A DNA stretch of 64,000 nt from Pseudomonas paracarnis (GTDB lineage: Bacteria > Pseudomonadota > Gammaproteobacteria > Pseudomonadales > Pseudomonadaceae), in contig NZ_CAJFCN010000012.1 of assembly GCF_904063055.1 (NCBI RefSeq), forward strand, positions 93,555-157,554. The letters run 5' to 3'. Position 1 is the first letter of the stretch. Each line of letters opens with the position of its first letter. Of the stretch, positions 32,228 to 40,723 are shown one piece after another. The notes beneath the pieces were generated by a model. That model saw only the letters and a list, made by a program, of their open reading frames with translations. It was not told the DNA's origin and searched no databases. A program made the translations under genes and the position numbers.

Positions 32228-33568
32228 TCAACGCATATGCAAAATAATCGGGCTACTGCTCGCCGGGTCGGTATGCCCACGCAACTTGCCCACGGCCTTT
32301 GCATCGACCGCGCCGCCGTGGTTGCCCCAGGTGCCGCGCACGTAGCTCAGCACGTCGGCGATTTCCGAGTCGGACAATTGTTCCCGGAACGCTGGCATGC
32401 GGTAGGCATCCGGCAGGCCGGCGGTGACCACGCGTTGTGAGCCGTTGAGGGTGATGTTGATCGCGGAGGCGTTTTCCGTGGCCAGGGCCGAGGTGGCGCC
32501 GGCCAGGGGCGGCATCCAGTCGGGCTGGCCTTTGCCGTCGAGCCCATGGCAGGAGGCGCAGCGGGTCGCGTAAATATGGGCGCCAGGAGCATCCTGGCGC
32601 GCTGTTGCCACTTGATACTGCCAAGGGCTGCCGTCACGCTGCGGGTCGCCGGGCAGTGACTTGAGGTAGCGAGCGATCGCGGCCAGGTCATCGTCCTGCA
32701 TGAACTGCGTGGAGTTGTTGAAGGCTTCGGTCATCGAGCCATAGACCACGGCATGCTGGTTGCGACCGGTCTTGAGGAACTGCACGATCTGTTCCTCACT
32801 CCAGCGCCCCAGGCCGGTGTTGTGGTCCTGGCGCAAGCTAGGGGCGTACCAGCCGTCGAGCAGAGCACCGGCCAGGAACGGCGCGCCGGATTCGTCCAGG
32901 GCCTTTTCGTTGAACGCCAGCCCCCGTGGCGTGTGGCAACTGCCGCAGTGGCCGGGACCTTGGACGATATAGGCGCCCCGGTTCCATAGTGCGTCCTGGC
33001 CGGGCTTGGCGGCATAGGTCGCGGTCGGTGCAAACACACCGTTCCACAGGGCGATGGGCCAACGCAGATTGAGCGGCCACGGAATGTCGCTGGGGATATT
33101 AGGCTGGTTGGCCGGTTGCACGCCTTTCATGAAAAACGCGTACAGCGCCTGGATGTCATCGTCGCTGAGCTTCACATAAGACGGGTAGGGCATGGCCGGG
33201 TAGAGTCGTCGCCCACCCGGTGCTACGCCGTGGCGTACGGCGCGGTCGAAGTCGGCCAGGCTATAGGCACCGATGCCATGCTCGCGGTCGGGGGTGACGT
33301 TCGTGGCGTGGATCGCCCCCAGCGGCGTGGCCATTTCCAGGCCCCCGGCGAAGGGCGTCTTGCCTGGCAGGCTATGGCAGGCCACGCAGTCACTCACGCG
33401 CGCGACGTATTCGCCGCGACTGACCAACGCGGGGTCGAAGCTCGTGGCCTGTTGCTGTTCAAAAGGCGAGGCAGGCTCGCGGGTGACATACCAGGCCAGC
33501 AGGCCGGCGGCGACCACGCAGGGCAGCACCAGCCACCCTGCGGTTCTTGCGAATCGGCGGTTATTCAT
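32228..33568 (-). CDS. Triple-haem cytochrome c subunit of a membrane-bound dehydrogenase
   Basis: 446-aa membrane-anchored protein with an uncleaved N-terminal helix (about residues 10-28) and three CxxCH haem-c sites: CVACH, CGSCH and CASCH, each in a separate cytochrome-c domain. This is the layout of the AdhB/IorC-like electron-transfer subunits that pass electrons to the quinone pool or oxidases. AGGGA 6 nt before the ATG at 33568 favours it over the ATG at 33574. It lies 16 bp after the molybdopterin subunit gene and is the third gene of that operon. Confidence 0.93.
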   Translation of the reverse strand: MNNRRFARTAGWLVLPCVVAAGLLAWYVTREPASPFEQQQATSFDPALVSRGEYVARVSDCVACHSLPGKTPFAGGLEMATPLGAIHATNVTPDREHGIGAYSLADFDRAVRHGVAPGGRRLYPAMPYPSYVKLSDDDIQALYAFFMKGVQPANQPNIPSDIPWPLNLRWPIALWNGVFAPTATYAAKPGQDALWNRGAYIVQGPGHCGSCHTPRGLAFNEKALDESGAPFLAGALLDGWYAPSLRQDHNTGLGRWSEEQIVQFLKTGRNQHAVVYGSMTEAFNNSTQFMQDDDLAAIARYLKSLPGDPQRDGSPWQYQVATARQDAPGAHIYATRCASCHGLDGKGQPDWMPPLAGATSALATENASAINITLNGSQRVVTAGLPDAYRMPAFREQLSDSEIADVLSYVRGTWGNHGGAVDAKAVGKLRGHTDPASSSPIILHMR

Positions 33569-33584
33569 GGGCATTCCCTGTCGG

Positions 33585-35822
33585 TTAGCTGAAGGTGTAA
33601 CGGCTCAAAGGCAGACTGCGGATGCGTTGGCCGGTCAGCTGCGCCACGGCATTCGCCACGGCCGGGGCCACAGCCGGCAACGGCGGTTCGCCGATACCGC
33701 CCATTTTTTCTCCGCTCTCCACGATCTTCACGTGGACCTGCGCCATACGCGAAGGCGGCAGCACCGGATAAAGGTCGTAGTTGCGCGCCCGTGGCTTGCC
33801 ATCCACGTACACCGCTTCCTCCAACAAGGTTTGCGACAGGCCCAAGGCCACGGCACCGTTGACCTGCGCCTCTACAATCGCCGGGTTGACGATGCTGCCC
33901 GGGTCAATCGCTTCCCAGATGTGATGAACCTTGACCTGACCGTTCTCGATCGACACCTCGGCCACCACCGCTGCATGGGAGCCAAACGGCGAGGCCATGG
34001 CCACGCCGCGTGCACGGCGGGTGCCGTCTTCGGCGGTGTAGGGCCCACGCTTCCAACCGCCAGACAGCTCGGCGGCCGCTTGCAGCAGGGTGGTCAGGCG
34101 CGGGTTGTCGCGCAGCAGGTGCAGGCGCAGTTCATAGGGATCATGGCCGCCTTTGTCGGCCAGTTCGTCCAGGAAGGCTTCGTAGAAAAAGTCATTGAGC
34201 GAGTTACCCACCGAGCGCCAGTAACCGAGCATAGCCGGACCTTTGACGTAGATCTGCGCAATGCGTTTGTTGGGGATCGCATAGCTCTTGCCCGACAAGC
34301 CTTCCAGGGCAGTAGGGTCGATAGCGTCGCCCTGTTTGCCGGCGATGGCTTCGGTGGGGCCTTCGGTGGCGCTGACCGCTTCGATGGCTACGGGCAGGCC
34401 TTTGTCATCCAGTGCGGCGCGGAACTTGACCACGGCGACGGGGCGCAATACATCGCGCACGAATTCTTCTTCACGGCTCCAGATCAGCTTGATCGGCCGG
34501 CCCACCGCCTTGGCCAACGCAATGGCTTGCGGGTAAGGGTTTGCCGAGTCATACAGGAAATGCCGGCCGAAAAAGCCGCCCAGCAGCGGTGAGTGCAGGG
34601 TGATTTGCTCAGTGCTCAGGCCGGTGCGCTTGGCGATGTCGGCACGGAACATATCCGGCGCCTGGTTAGGCAGCCACACCTCCAGCGTGCCGTCGGGGTT
34701 AAAGCGTGCCAGGGCTGAAGGCGGTTCCAGCTGGGCATGGTTGAGGTACTGGTTGTGGTAGGTGGCTTCGACGCGGGTTTTGGCGCTGGCCAGTGCGCCG
34801 GCCACATCGCCTTCGTTTTCGTCATCGCGGGCCGGGCCTTGCTGGGCGGCGAGGAAGTCGCGGTACTTGTCGCTGGAAAAATCCGCCGGCATCGCCCGCA
34901 CGGTGGAGTCGGCGGCGGCTTCAAGCCACTCCACCTGGATGGCTTCGACGGCCCGCTTGGCATGCCACCAACGCTCGGCTACCACGGCTACGGCGCCGGG
35001 CAGGGTGTGAACCGAATGCACGCCTTTCATGGCTTGCACCTGCGCCTGGTTGCGCAGGCTGCCCACGGTCATGCCCAGGCGTGGCGCATGCTGGACGGCG
35101 GCATGGAGCATGCCGTCGATTTTCAGGTCGATGGTGTACTGCGCCTTGCCGGTGGATTTGTCATAGGCATCCAGGCGCTTGACCGGCTTGCCGATCCAGC
35201 GGAACTGGCTCGGGTCGCGCAGGGTGATGCTGGCCGGGTCGGGCACCGGCATATCCAGGGCGGCACCTGCCAGTTCGCCGTAGCCCAGGGAGCGGCCGGA
35301 AGCGGCGTGCACCACGCGACCGGGCTGGGTGGTCAGCTCGCTGAGCGGTACGCGCAGTTGCTCGGCGCCGGCTTGCATCAGCATCGCGCGGGCGAGGGCG
35401 CCGAGGCGGCGCATGGTCGGGTAGCTCATGCGCACCGACATGCTGCCGCCGGTGATGCGCAGGCCATTTTCCATCACCACATAGGCTTCGCCGGGCGGGG
35501 CCGCTTCGACAATGAACGTGGCCGGGTCGGCATCCAATTCTTCACCGACGATCTGCGCCATGGCGGTGTGAGTGCCTTGGCCGCCTTCCATGAAGGGGCT
35601 GAGCAGGCGCACGCTGCCGTCGGGGCGAATTTCCAGGAAGGCGGGTACTTGAGTGCCGCGTTCAGCGGCGGCGCCGGTCGCGGCTTGCACGCGGGAGGTG
35701 CCCAGTGGCAAGCCGAAACCGATCACCAGCGCGCCCACCGCGGTGCTGGCCAGGAAGCGGCGACGGGACAGGTTGATCGGTTCGCCCAGGGTCACGCCGG
35801 GAATGATCTCGTTGGTGTTCAT
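33585..35822 (-). CDS. Molybdopterin-binding large subunit, xanthine-oxidase family (IorB-like)
   Basis: 745-aa periplasmic aldehyde/isoquinoline-type oxidoreductase subunit. A Tat signal (SRRRFLASTAVG) indicates export as a folded holoenzyme. Mo-cofactor segments include GEELDADP, GGSMSVRM, LLGGFFGRHF, AMLGYWRSVGNS and the C-terminal EKMGGIGEPPLP with the active-site Glu. Together with the 2Fe-2S subunit and the cytochrome it forms a three-subunit dehydrogenase oxidising aldehydes or N-heterocycles in the periplasm; the substrate is not certain. The ATG overlaps the stop of the upstream gene (TGATG). The frame is open further upstream but without family sequence. Confidence 0.92.
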   Translation of the reverse strand: MNTNEIIPGVTLGEPINLSRRRFLASTAVGALVIGFGLPLGTSRVQAATGAAAERGTQVPAFLEIRPDGSVRLLSPFMEGGQGTHTAMAQIVGEELDADPATFIVEAAPPGEAYVVMENGLRITGGSMSVRMSYPTMRRLGALARAMLMQAGAEQLRVPLSELTTQPGRVVHAASGRSLGYGELAGAALDMPVPDPASITLRDPSQFRWIGKPVKRLDAYDKSTGKAQYTIDLKIDGMLHAAVQHAPRLGMTVGSLRNQAQVQAMKGVHSVHTLPGAVAVVAERWWHAKRAVEAIQVEWLEAAADSTVRAMPADFSSDKYRDFLAAQQGPARDDENEGDVAGALASAKTRVEATYHNQYLNHAQLEPPSALARFNPDGTLEVWLPNQAPDMFRADIAKRTGLSTEQITLHSPLLGGFFGRHFLYDSANPYPQAIALAKAVGRPIKLIWSREEEFVRDVLRPVAVVKFRAALDDKGLPVAIEAVSATEGPTEAIAGKQGDAIDPTALEGLSGKSYAIPNKRIAQIYVKGPAMLGYWRSVGNSLNDFFYEAFLDELADKGGHDPYELRLHLLRDNPRLTTLLQAAAELSGGWKRGPYTAEDGTRRARGVAMASPFGSHAAVVAEVSIENGQVKVHHIWEAIDPGSIVNPAIVEAQVNGAVALGLSQTLLEEAVYVDGKPRARNYDLYPVLPPSRMAQVHVKIVESGEKMGGIGEPPLPAVAPAVANAVAQLTGQRIRSLPLSRYTFS

Positions 35823-36280
35823 CAGGCGGTCTCCTTCCCGGCGGCCAAGGCATCCATGGCGGCATGGATGGCGTTGTAGGTGCCGCAACGGCAGAGGTTG
35901 ACCATCGCCGCGTCGATCTGCACCTTGGTTGGCGCGGGGGTGTGCTTGAGCAGCGCCGTGGCCGCCATCACCTGCCCGGACTGGCAGTAACCGCATTGCG
36001 CTACTTGATGTTCGACCCAGGCCGCCACCACACGCTTGCCCACGTCATCGGCCTCGACGGCCTCGATGGTGGTGATCTCGCGACCGACCACGCCGGCCAC
36101 GGGCGTCACGCAGGCGCGCACCACATTGCCGTCCACCAGCACCGAACAGGCGCCGCACTGGGCCAGGCCGCAGCCGTATTTGGTGCCGGTCATGCCCAGG
36201 TTATCGCGGATCACCCACAACAACGGGGTGTCGGCTTCGGCATCGACCTGATAGGCCTTTTGGTTGATACGTAATTCCAT
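35822..36280 (-). CDS. 2Fe-2S small subunit of the molybdenum hydroxylase (IorA-like)
   Basis: 152-aa subunit with two [2Fe-2S] domains. The plant-type ferredoxin domain has CGLAQCGACSVLVDG with a further Cys at VRACVTP; the helical domain has CGYCQSGQ and NLCRCGTYNAI. It passes electrons from the Mo centre to the cytochrome subunit. It has no signal of its own and is presumably co-exported with the large subunit. AGGTGAG precedes the ATG. It is the first gene of the three-gene operon. Confidence 0.95.
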   Translation of the reverse strand: MELRINQKAYQVDAEADTPLLWVIRDNLGMTGTKYGCGLAQCGACSVLVDGNVVRACVTPVAGVVGREITTIEAVEADDVGKRVVAAWVEHQVAQCGYCQSGQVMAATALLKHTPAPTKVQIDAAMVNLCRCGTYNAIHAAMDALAAGKETA

Positions 36281-36452
36281 GCGGGCTCACCTGCTGATCA
36301 TCGGTTGGTGGTGCTGAGTTCTTATAGGAGCGGTGCGACTGGAAGTCGCCCATCGTCGAACTCTAGACCAACGCGCAAGGGCTATCTATCCGATTGCCCT
36401 CAAGTTCAGAGGATCAGGCAAGTATTTGACAGGATTAGGCCTGCGCTCCCAC
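36281..36452. repeat. Degenerate REPIN-like intergenic region
   Basis: Contains ATAGGAGCGGTGCGACTGG near 36325 and an inverted GCTCCCACCTAT near 36450, with a GCGACT/AGTCGC hairpin. It looks like a diverged REPIN between iorA-like and LysR genes. Confidence 0.4.
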
Positions 36453-37382
36453 CTATTGGAACCCTCCCGACAGCTGCGCCTTCAAGTAGGCTACCAACGC
36501 ACTCACCGACTTGGGCACATGGGGTGAGTAGGGCCGAATCAGGTAAATCTCATCGGCAAATGCGCCTTTGAGTGTCCAGTCCTTCAATACCTGCACCACT
36601 TTGCCAGCGGCCAGCGCCGCCTGGGCGCTGAAGTCCGGGAGCAGGGCGATGCCCAGGTGGTTGAGTGCGGCGTCGCGCAAGGCTTCGCTGTTATTGGTGG
36701 CGAAGCTGCCGGCGATAGGCACGGTGAGGCGCTCGAGGGGCTGGCTGCCGCGTTCAAAGGTCCAGGCGGGCTGGTCGGTGCCGCGTGGGTAAAACAGGCA
36801 GTTGTGGGCCGACAGGTCGCCCGGCTCGCGGGGTTCACCGTGGTGTTGCAGGTAGTCATGGGTGGCGACCAGTACCGAGTTGGTGTCGCACAGCTTCCAG
36901 GCCACGTGGGTTTCGGGCACCTGGAAGCCGTGGCGCACCGCCAGGTCGTAACCCTCGGCGGCCAATGAGCTTAAGGCATCGGAGACGTCCAATTGGATAC
37001 GCACCTGAGGGTACAGCTGCAAAAAGCCGGACAGGTGCGGCACCAGTTGTTGCCGGGCGAACGCCACGGGGGCGGTCAGGCGCACCAGCCCGCGTATTTC
37101 CCCGACCGAGTCGCGCACCGAGGAAAAACTGCGGGCGATCTGCGCGTAGGCGCTGCGTACTTCGCGGGTCAACGACAGCCCCGCATCGGTCAGCCGCACG
37201 CTGCGGGTGGTGCGCGTCACCAGCCGCGTGCCGGTGGCCTTTTCCAGGTCGGAAATGCGCTGGCTCACCGCCGATTTACTCACCCCCAGGCGCGCGGCGG
37301 CAGCGGTGTAGGTGCCTTGTTCCTCCAGCACTGACAGCCAGTGAATGTGGGTCCACAACCCTTCGATCTCAGCCTTTTCCAT
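36453..37382 (-). CDS. LysR-family transcriptional regulator
   Basis: 309-aa regulator. The N-terminal winged HTH (LSVLEEQGTYTAAAARLGVS then KSAVSQRISDLEKATGTRL) and the C-terminal periplasmic-binding-like effector domain are complete. It is divergent from mmsA with a 108-bp intergenic region, the usual arrangement for a LysR activator and its target. No strong ribosome site precedes the ATG. The open frame continues far upstream in antisense to mmsA, but that part has no protein features. Confidence 0.93.
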   Translation of the reverse strand: MEKAEIEGLWTHIHWLSVLEEQGTYTAAAARLGVSKSAVSQRISDLEKATGTRLVTRTTRSVRLTDAGLSLTREVRSAYAQIARSFSSVRDSVGEIRGLVRLTAPVAFARQQLVPHLSGFLQLYPQVRIQLDVSDALSSLAAEGYDLAVRHGFQVPETHVAWKLCDTNSVLVATHDYLQHHGEPREPGDLSAHNCLFYPRGTDQPAWTFERGSQPLERLTVPIAGSFATNNSEALRDAALNHLGIALLPDFSAQAALAAGKVVQVLKDWTLKGAFADEIYLIRPYSPHVPKSVSALVAYLKAQLSGGFQ

Positions 37383-37490
37383 GGGTGTATTGTTCGCATA
37401 TAAGGACAATAAGTTCTGGATTCTGCTCTGGTTCGGAACAAAGCGAAAGCCTATCGTGTGGACCAACGCCACCCATCTGGATCGACTGCC

Positions 37491-38990
37491 ATGACTGCAA
37501 CCATCGAGCACTACATCAACGACCAGCGCGTCAGCCGCGATGACCGTTACCAGGACGTCTACAACCCGGCCACCGGTGAAGTCACCGCCCGTGTGGCCCT
37601 GGCCAGCCGCCAGACCGTGGCCGAAGCCGTCGCCGCCGCCCAGGCTGCGTTTGCCGGCTGGGCCGACACCCCGCCGATCCGTCGCGCCCGCGTGTTGTTC
37701 CAATACCTGCACCTGCTGCGCGAACGCAAGGACGACCTGGCGCGCATCATCGTCGCCGAGCACGGCAAGGTGTTCACCGATGCCCAGGGCGAAGTCGACC
37801 GTGGCATCGACATTCTCGAATTTGCCTGCGGCATTCCCAACCTGCTCAAGGGCGAACACTCCGACCAGGTCTCCCGTGGCATGGACAACTGGACGATGCG
37901 CCAGCCGCTGGGCGTGGTCGCCGGCGTGACGCCGTTCAACTTCCCGGTGATGGTACCGATGTGGATGTACCCCATCGCTATTGCGGCGGGTAACACCTTT
38001 ATCCTCAAGCCCAGCCCGACTGACCCGAGCGCGTCGCTGTTCATGGCCGAGTTGCTGCATGAAGCCGGCCTGCCCAAAGGCGTGTTCAATGTGGTGCAGG
38101 GTGATAAAGAATCGGTGGACGCGCTGATCGAACACCCGGACGTCAAGGCCGTGAGCTTCGTCGGCTCCACGCCGATTGCCCAATACATCTACGAGAGCGG
38201 CGCCCGCAATGGCAAGCGCGTGCAAGGCCTGGGCGGGGCGAAAAACCATATGGTGGTGATGCCCGACGCCGATATCGAACGCACCGTGGATGCGCTGATG
38301 GGCGCCGCCTACGGCAGTGCCGGCGAGCGCTGCATGGCGATCTCGGTGGCGGTGCTGGTGGGTGATGTGGGCGACAAGGTGATCGCCGCTTTGACCGAAC
38401 GCGCCAAGTTGCTGCGCATCACCGATGGCCGCGATCTCAAAGCCGAGATGGGCCCGATCGTGTCGCGGGCCGCGCTGGAACGCATCAGTGGCTACATTGA
38501 GCAGGGTGTACAAGCCGGCGCGCAGTTGCTGCTCGATGGCCGTGACTACGTGCCCACCGAACCCGGCCTGGAAAACGGCTTCTGGCTCGGCGCGACCTTG
38601 TTCGACCACGTGACCCAGGATATGAGCATCTACCGCGAAGAAATCTTCGGCCCGGTGTTGGCCTGTGTGCGCGTCAACGACTTTGCCGAAGCGGTGAAGT
38701 TGGTCAACGACCACGAGTTTGGCAACGGCGTCAGTTGCTTCACTCGCGATGGCAACATTGCTCGTGAGTTTGCGCGGCGTATCGAGGTGGGCATGGTCGG
38801 TATCAACGTGCCGATCCCGGTGCCCATGGCCTGGCACGGGTTTGGTGGCTGGAAGAAGAGCCTGTTCGGTGACATGCATGCCTACGGCACCGAGGGTGTG
38901 CGCTTCTACACCAAGCAGAAGTCGATCATGCAACGCTGGTCGGAGAGCATCGAGCAGGGCGCGGAGTTTGCAATGCCGGTGTCCAAGTAA
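37491..38990 (+). CDS. mmsA: CoA-acylating methylmalonate-semialdehyde dehydrogenase
   Basis: 499-aa aldehyde dehydrogenase that converts methylmalonate (or malonate) semialdehyde plus CoA to propionyl- (or acetyl-) CoA with NAD. Family features are TPFNFPVMVPMWMYPIAIA, LGGAKNHMVVMPDAD, the catalytic Cys in GSAGERCMAISVAVLVG, and FFGWKKS-like FGGWKKSLFGD. It serves valine, beta-alanine, thymine or inositol breakdown. No mmsB, transaminase or iol gene is adjacent, so the pathway cannot be fixed from context. Divergently transcribed from a LysR gene and closed by a strong terminator. Confidence 0.95.
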   Translation: MTATIEHYINDQRVSRDDRYQDVYNPATGEVTARVALASRQTVAEAVAAAQAAFAGWADTPPIRRARVLFQYLHLLRERKDDLARIIVAEHGKVFTDAQGEVDRGIDILEFACGIPNLLKGEHSDQVSRGMDNWTMRQPLGVVAGVTPFNFPVMVPMWMYPIAIAAGNTFILKPSPTDPSASLFMAELLHEAGLPKGVFNVVQGDKESVDALIEHPDVKAVSFVGSTPIAQYIYESGARNGKRVQGLGGAKNHMVVMPDADIERTVDALMGAAYGSAGERCMAISVAVLVGDVGDKVIAALTERAKLLRITDGRDLKAEMGPIVSRAALERISGYIEQGVQAGAQLLLDGRDYVPTEPGLENGFWLGATLFDHVTQDMSIYREEIFGPVLACVRVNDFAEAVKLVNDHEFGNGVSCFTRDGNIAREFARRIEVGMVGINVPIPVPMAWHGFGGWKKSLFGDMHAYGTEGVRFYTKQKSIMQRWSESIEQGAEFAMPVSK

Positions 38991-39015
38991 GGTTTAAGCT
39001 GTGCTGCTGGATCTG

Positions 39016-39050
39016 ATGTGGGAAGGCTCAAGCCCTCCCACATTTTTTTT
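39016..39050 (+). terminator. Terminator after mmsA
   Basis: ATGTGGGA (39016-39023) pairs with TCCCACAT (39036-39043), with AGG/CCC extending the stem, followed by eight T residues. It appears to be derived from a REP arm. Confidence 0.85.
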
Positions 39051-39076
39051 GCCTGTTGACGGTGAAACACATAAAA

Positions 39077-39089
39077 GTCCAGTATGGAA
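39077..39089. promoter_or_regulatory. Candidate DauR operator at the binding-protein gene
   Basis: GTCCAGTATGGAA is a one-arm-imperfect version of GTCCATTATGGAC at the dauB promoter (42940-42952). A possible -10, TATAAG, follows at 39091-39096. It lies 76 bp upstream of the binding-protein ATG. Confidence 0.5.
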
Positions 39090-39164
39090 TTATAAGTACA
39101 AAATAGCTGCTGCACGTTTTTCTTCACTCTTGCCAAACCAACAACAACTTGCGAGAACCCCTCC

Positions 39165-39941
39165 ATGAAGAAACGCCATCTCCTTCCCGCCCTGGCCCTG
39201 AGCCTGTTTGCTTCCAGCCACCTGCTGGCCGCCGAGAAAACCCTGCGTATCGGTATCGAGGCGGCTTACCCCCCGTTCGCCTCCAAGACCGGCGACGGCA
39301 AGATCGTCGGTTTCGACTACGACATCGGCAACGCCCTGTGCGCGCAAATGAAGGTCAAGTGCGTGTGGATCGAAGGGGAGTTCGACGGGCTGATTCCGTC
39401 CCTCAAGGTCAAGAAGATCGACATGGCGTTGTCGTCCATGACCATCAACGAAGACCGCAAGAAGTCGGTGGATTTCACCCACAAGTACTACTTCACCTCG
39501 TCGCGCCTGGTGATGAAGGACGGCGCCGTGGTGGATGATCAGTACGCCAGCCTCAAGGGCAAGAACGTCGGTGTACAGCGCGCCACCACCACCGACCGCT
39601 ATGCCACCGAGGTGTTCGAACCCAAGGGCATCAACGTCAAGCGCTACAGCAATAACGAAGAAATCTACATGGACCTGGCAGCGGGGCGCCTGGATGCGAT
39701 CTTTGCCGACACCATCCCCCTGAGCGACTTCCTGTCGATGCCGCGCGGGCAGGGTTATGCCTTTGTCGGCCCGGAGCTCAAAGACCCGAAATACGTGGGT
39801 GAGGGGGCCGGCATTGCAGTACGCAAGGGCAATGGCGAGTTGGTCAGCGAATTGAATGCGGCGATCGACGGCATTCGCGCCAGTGGCGAATACCAGAAGA
39901 TTTCACAGCAGTACTTCAAGGCCGATATCTACGGCGACTGA
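39165..39941 (+). CDS. Periplasmic basic amino acid-binding protein (ArgT/HisJ type)
   Basis: 258-aa SBP_bac_3 protein. A signal peptide ends LLAAEK; ligand-binding segments include IEAAYPPFASKTGDGKIVGF, ALSSMTINEDRKKSVDF and GVQRATTTDRYA, as in lysine/arginine/ornithine-binding proteins. It delivers ligand to an ABC permease encoded elsewhere, since no permease or ATPase gene is adjacent. Its position beside dauRAB matches the P. aeruginosa arrangement, where a similar binding protein lies next to the D-arginine catabolic operon. It is transcribed towards dauR. Confidence 0.92.
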   Translation: MKKRHLLPALALSLFASSHLLAAEKTLRIGIEAAYPPFASKTGDGKIVGFDYDIGNALCAQMKVKCVWIEGEFDGLIPSLKVKKIDMALSSMTINEDRKKSVDFTHKYYFTSSRLVMKDGAVVDDQYASLKGKNVGVQRATTTDRYATEVFEPKGINVKRYSNNEEIYMDLAAGRLDAIFADTIPLSDFLSMPRGQGYAFVGPELKDPKYVGEGAGIAVRKGNGELVSELNAAIDGIRASGEYQKISQQYFKADIYGD

Positions 39942-39958
39942 TGCAAAGACGCGGTCAA

Positions 39959-40069
39959 TGTGGGAGCTGTCGAGCTTTAGCGAGGCTGCGAAAGCGGTGG
40001 GTCAGGCGATGCAAATGTTGACCTTGCCGGCCCCTTCGCAGCCTCGCCGGGGCTCGACAGCTCCCACAG
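39959..40069. repeat. REPIN variant (TGTGGGAGCTGTCGAGC type)
   Basis: TGTGGGAGCTGTCGAGC at the left is inverted as GCTCGACAGCTCCCACA at the right, with GCGAGGCTGCGAA paired inside. It lies between the convergent binding-protein and dauR genes. Confidence 0.8.
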
Positions 40070-40096
40070 GGAATCGGCGCCGTGGTCAGAAAGGGC

Positions 40097-40723
40097 TCAA
40101 CCCTTGAGTTCCTTCAAGTGCTTGTAGACCGTCGCTCGCCCCATGCCCAGCACATTGGCCACATAGTTGGAGGCGCTCTTGCCCTTGAATGCGCCTTCGG
40201 CATGCAGCGCCAGCACCAGTTCGCGTTTGTGGTCGCGGGTCAACAGGTTCAGGCTCAACTGACGCTCGCGCAGCCAGGCATGCAGGAAGGTGTTGATGCG
40301 TTCCTGCCAGTCATCACGGAACAGCGCGTCCGGCTGTGCGATCAGCTTGCTTGGCGACAGGAATAAATCCAGCGCCGCCTTGGCTGTTTCGAACATTGAA
40401 ATATTCAGGTTGATGCACAACACAGCCAGCCTGCGCCCTTTGTGGTCGTGCAGCACGGTGCTCAGGCTGCGGATTTTCTGGCCATCCCAGTTGAGCTTTT
40501 CGTAAGGGCCGATATTCACCTCGCTGACGTCACCGTCGAGCATGTCCTCCAGGGACGAGTCGTCACCCAGGCTGCGTTTGGACAGGTTATTGGCGATGTA
40601 ATCCACGGTTTGCGTGCGCAGGTCATGCAACACCACTTCCGCATGGGGAAAGAACAGCGTGGCGATTGCATCGGCAATCGCGCGGAAGTTCTGCATGACC
40701 TTGTCTTGTTCGGCGGTGTTCAT
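40097..40723 (-). CDS. dauR: Transcriptional regulator of D-arginine catabolism (DauR, YheO-like PAS-HTH)
   Basis: 208-aa regulator with an N-terminal YheO-like PAS domain (ATLFFPHAEVVLHDLRTQTV, HKGRRLAVLCINLNIS) and a C-terminal HTH_22 domain (ASNYVANVLGMGRATVYKHL). This is the architecture of DauR, the repressor of the dauBAR operon in P. aeruginosa, relieved by L-arginine. It starts within the stop of dauA (TGATG), so it is co-transcribed and probably autoregulated through the palindrome upstream of dauB. A TTG one codon earlier is less likely. Confidence 0.9.
   Translation of the reverse strand: MNTAEQDKVMQNFRAIADAIATLFFPHAEVVLHDLRTQTVDYIANNLSKRSLGDDSSLEDMLDGDVSEVNIGPYEKLNWDGQKIRSLSTVLHDHKGRRLAVLCINLNISMFETAKAALDLFLSPSKLIAQPDALFRDDWQERINTFLHAWLRERQLSLNLLTRDHKRELVLALHAEGAFKGKSASNYVANVLGMGRATVYKHLKELKG

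Noticed and set aside
37383..38933. Long upstream extension of the LysR reading frame
   Set aside because: It runs antisense to mmsA and has no family similarity; the LysR HTH begins right after the Met at 37382.
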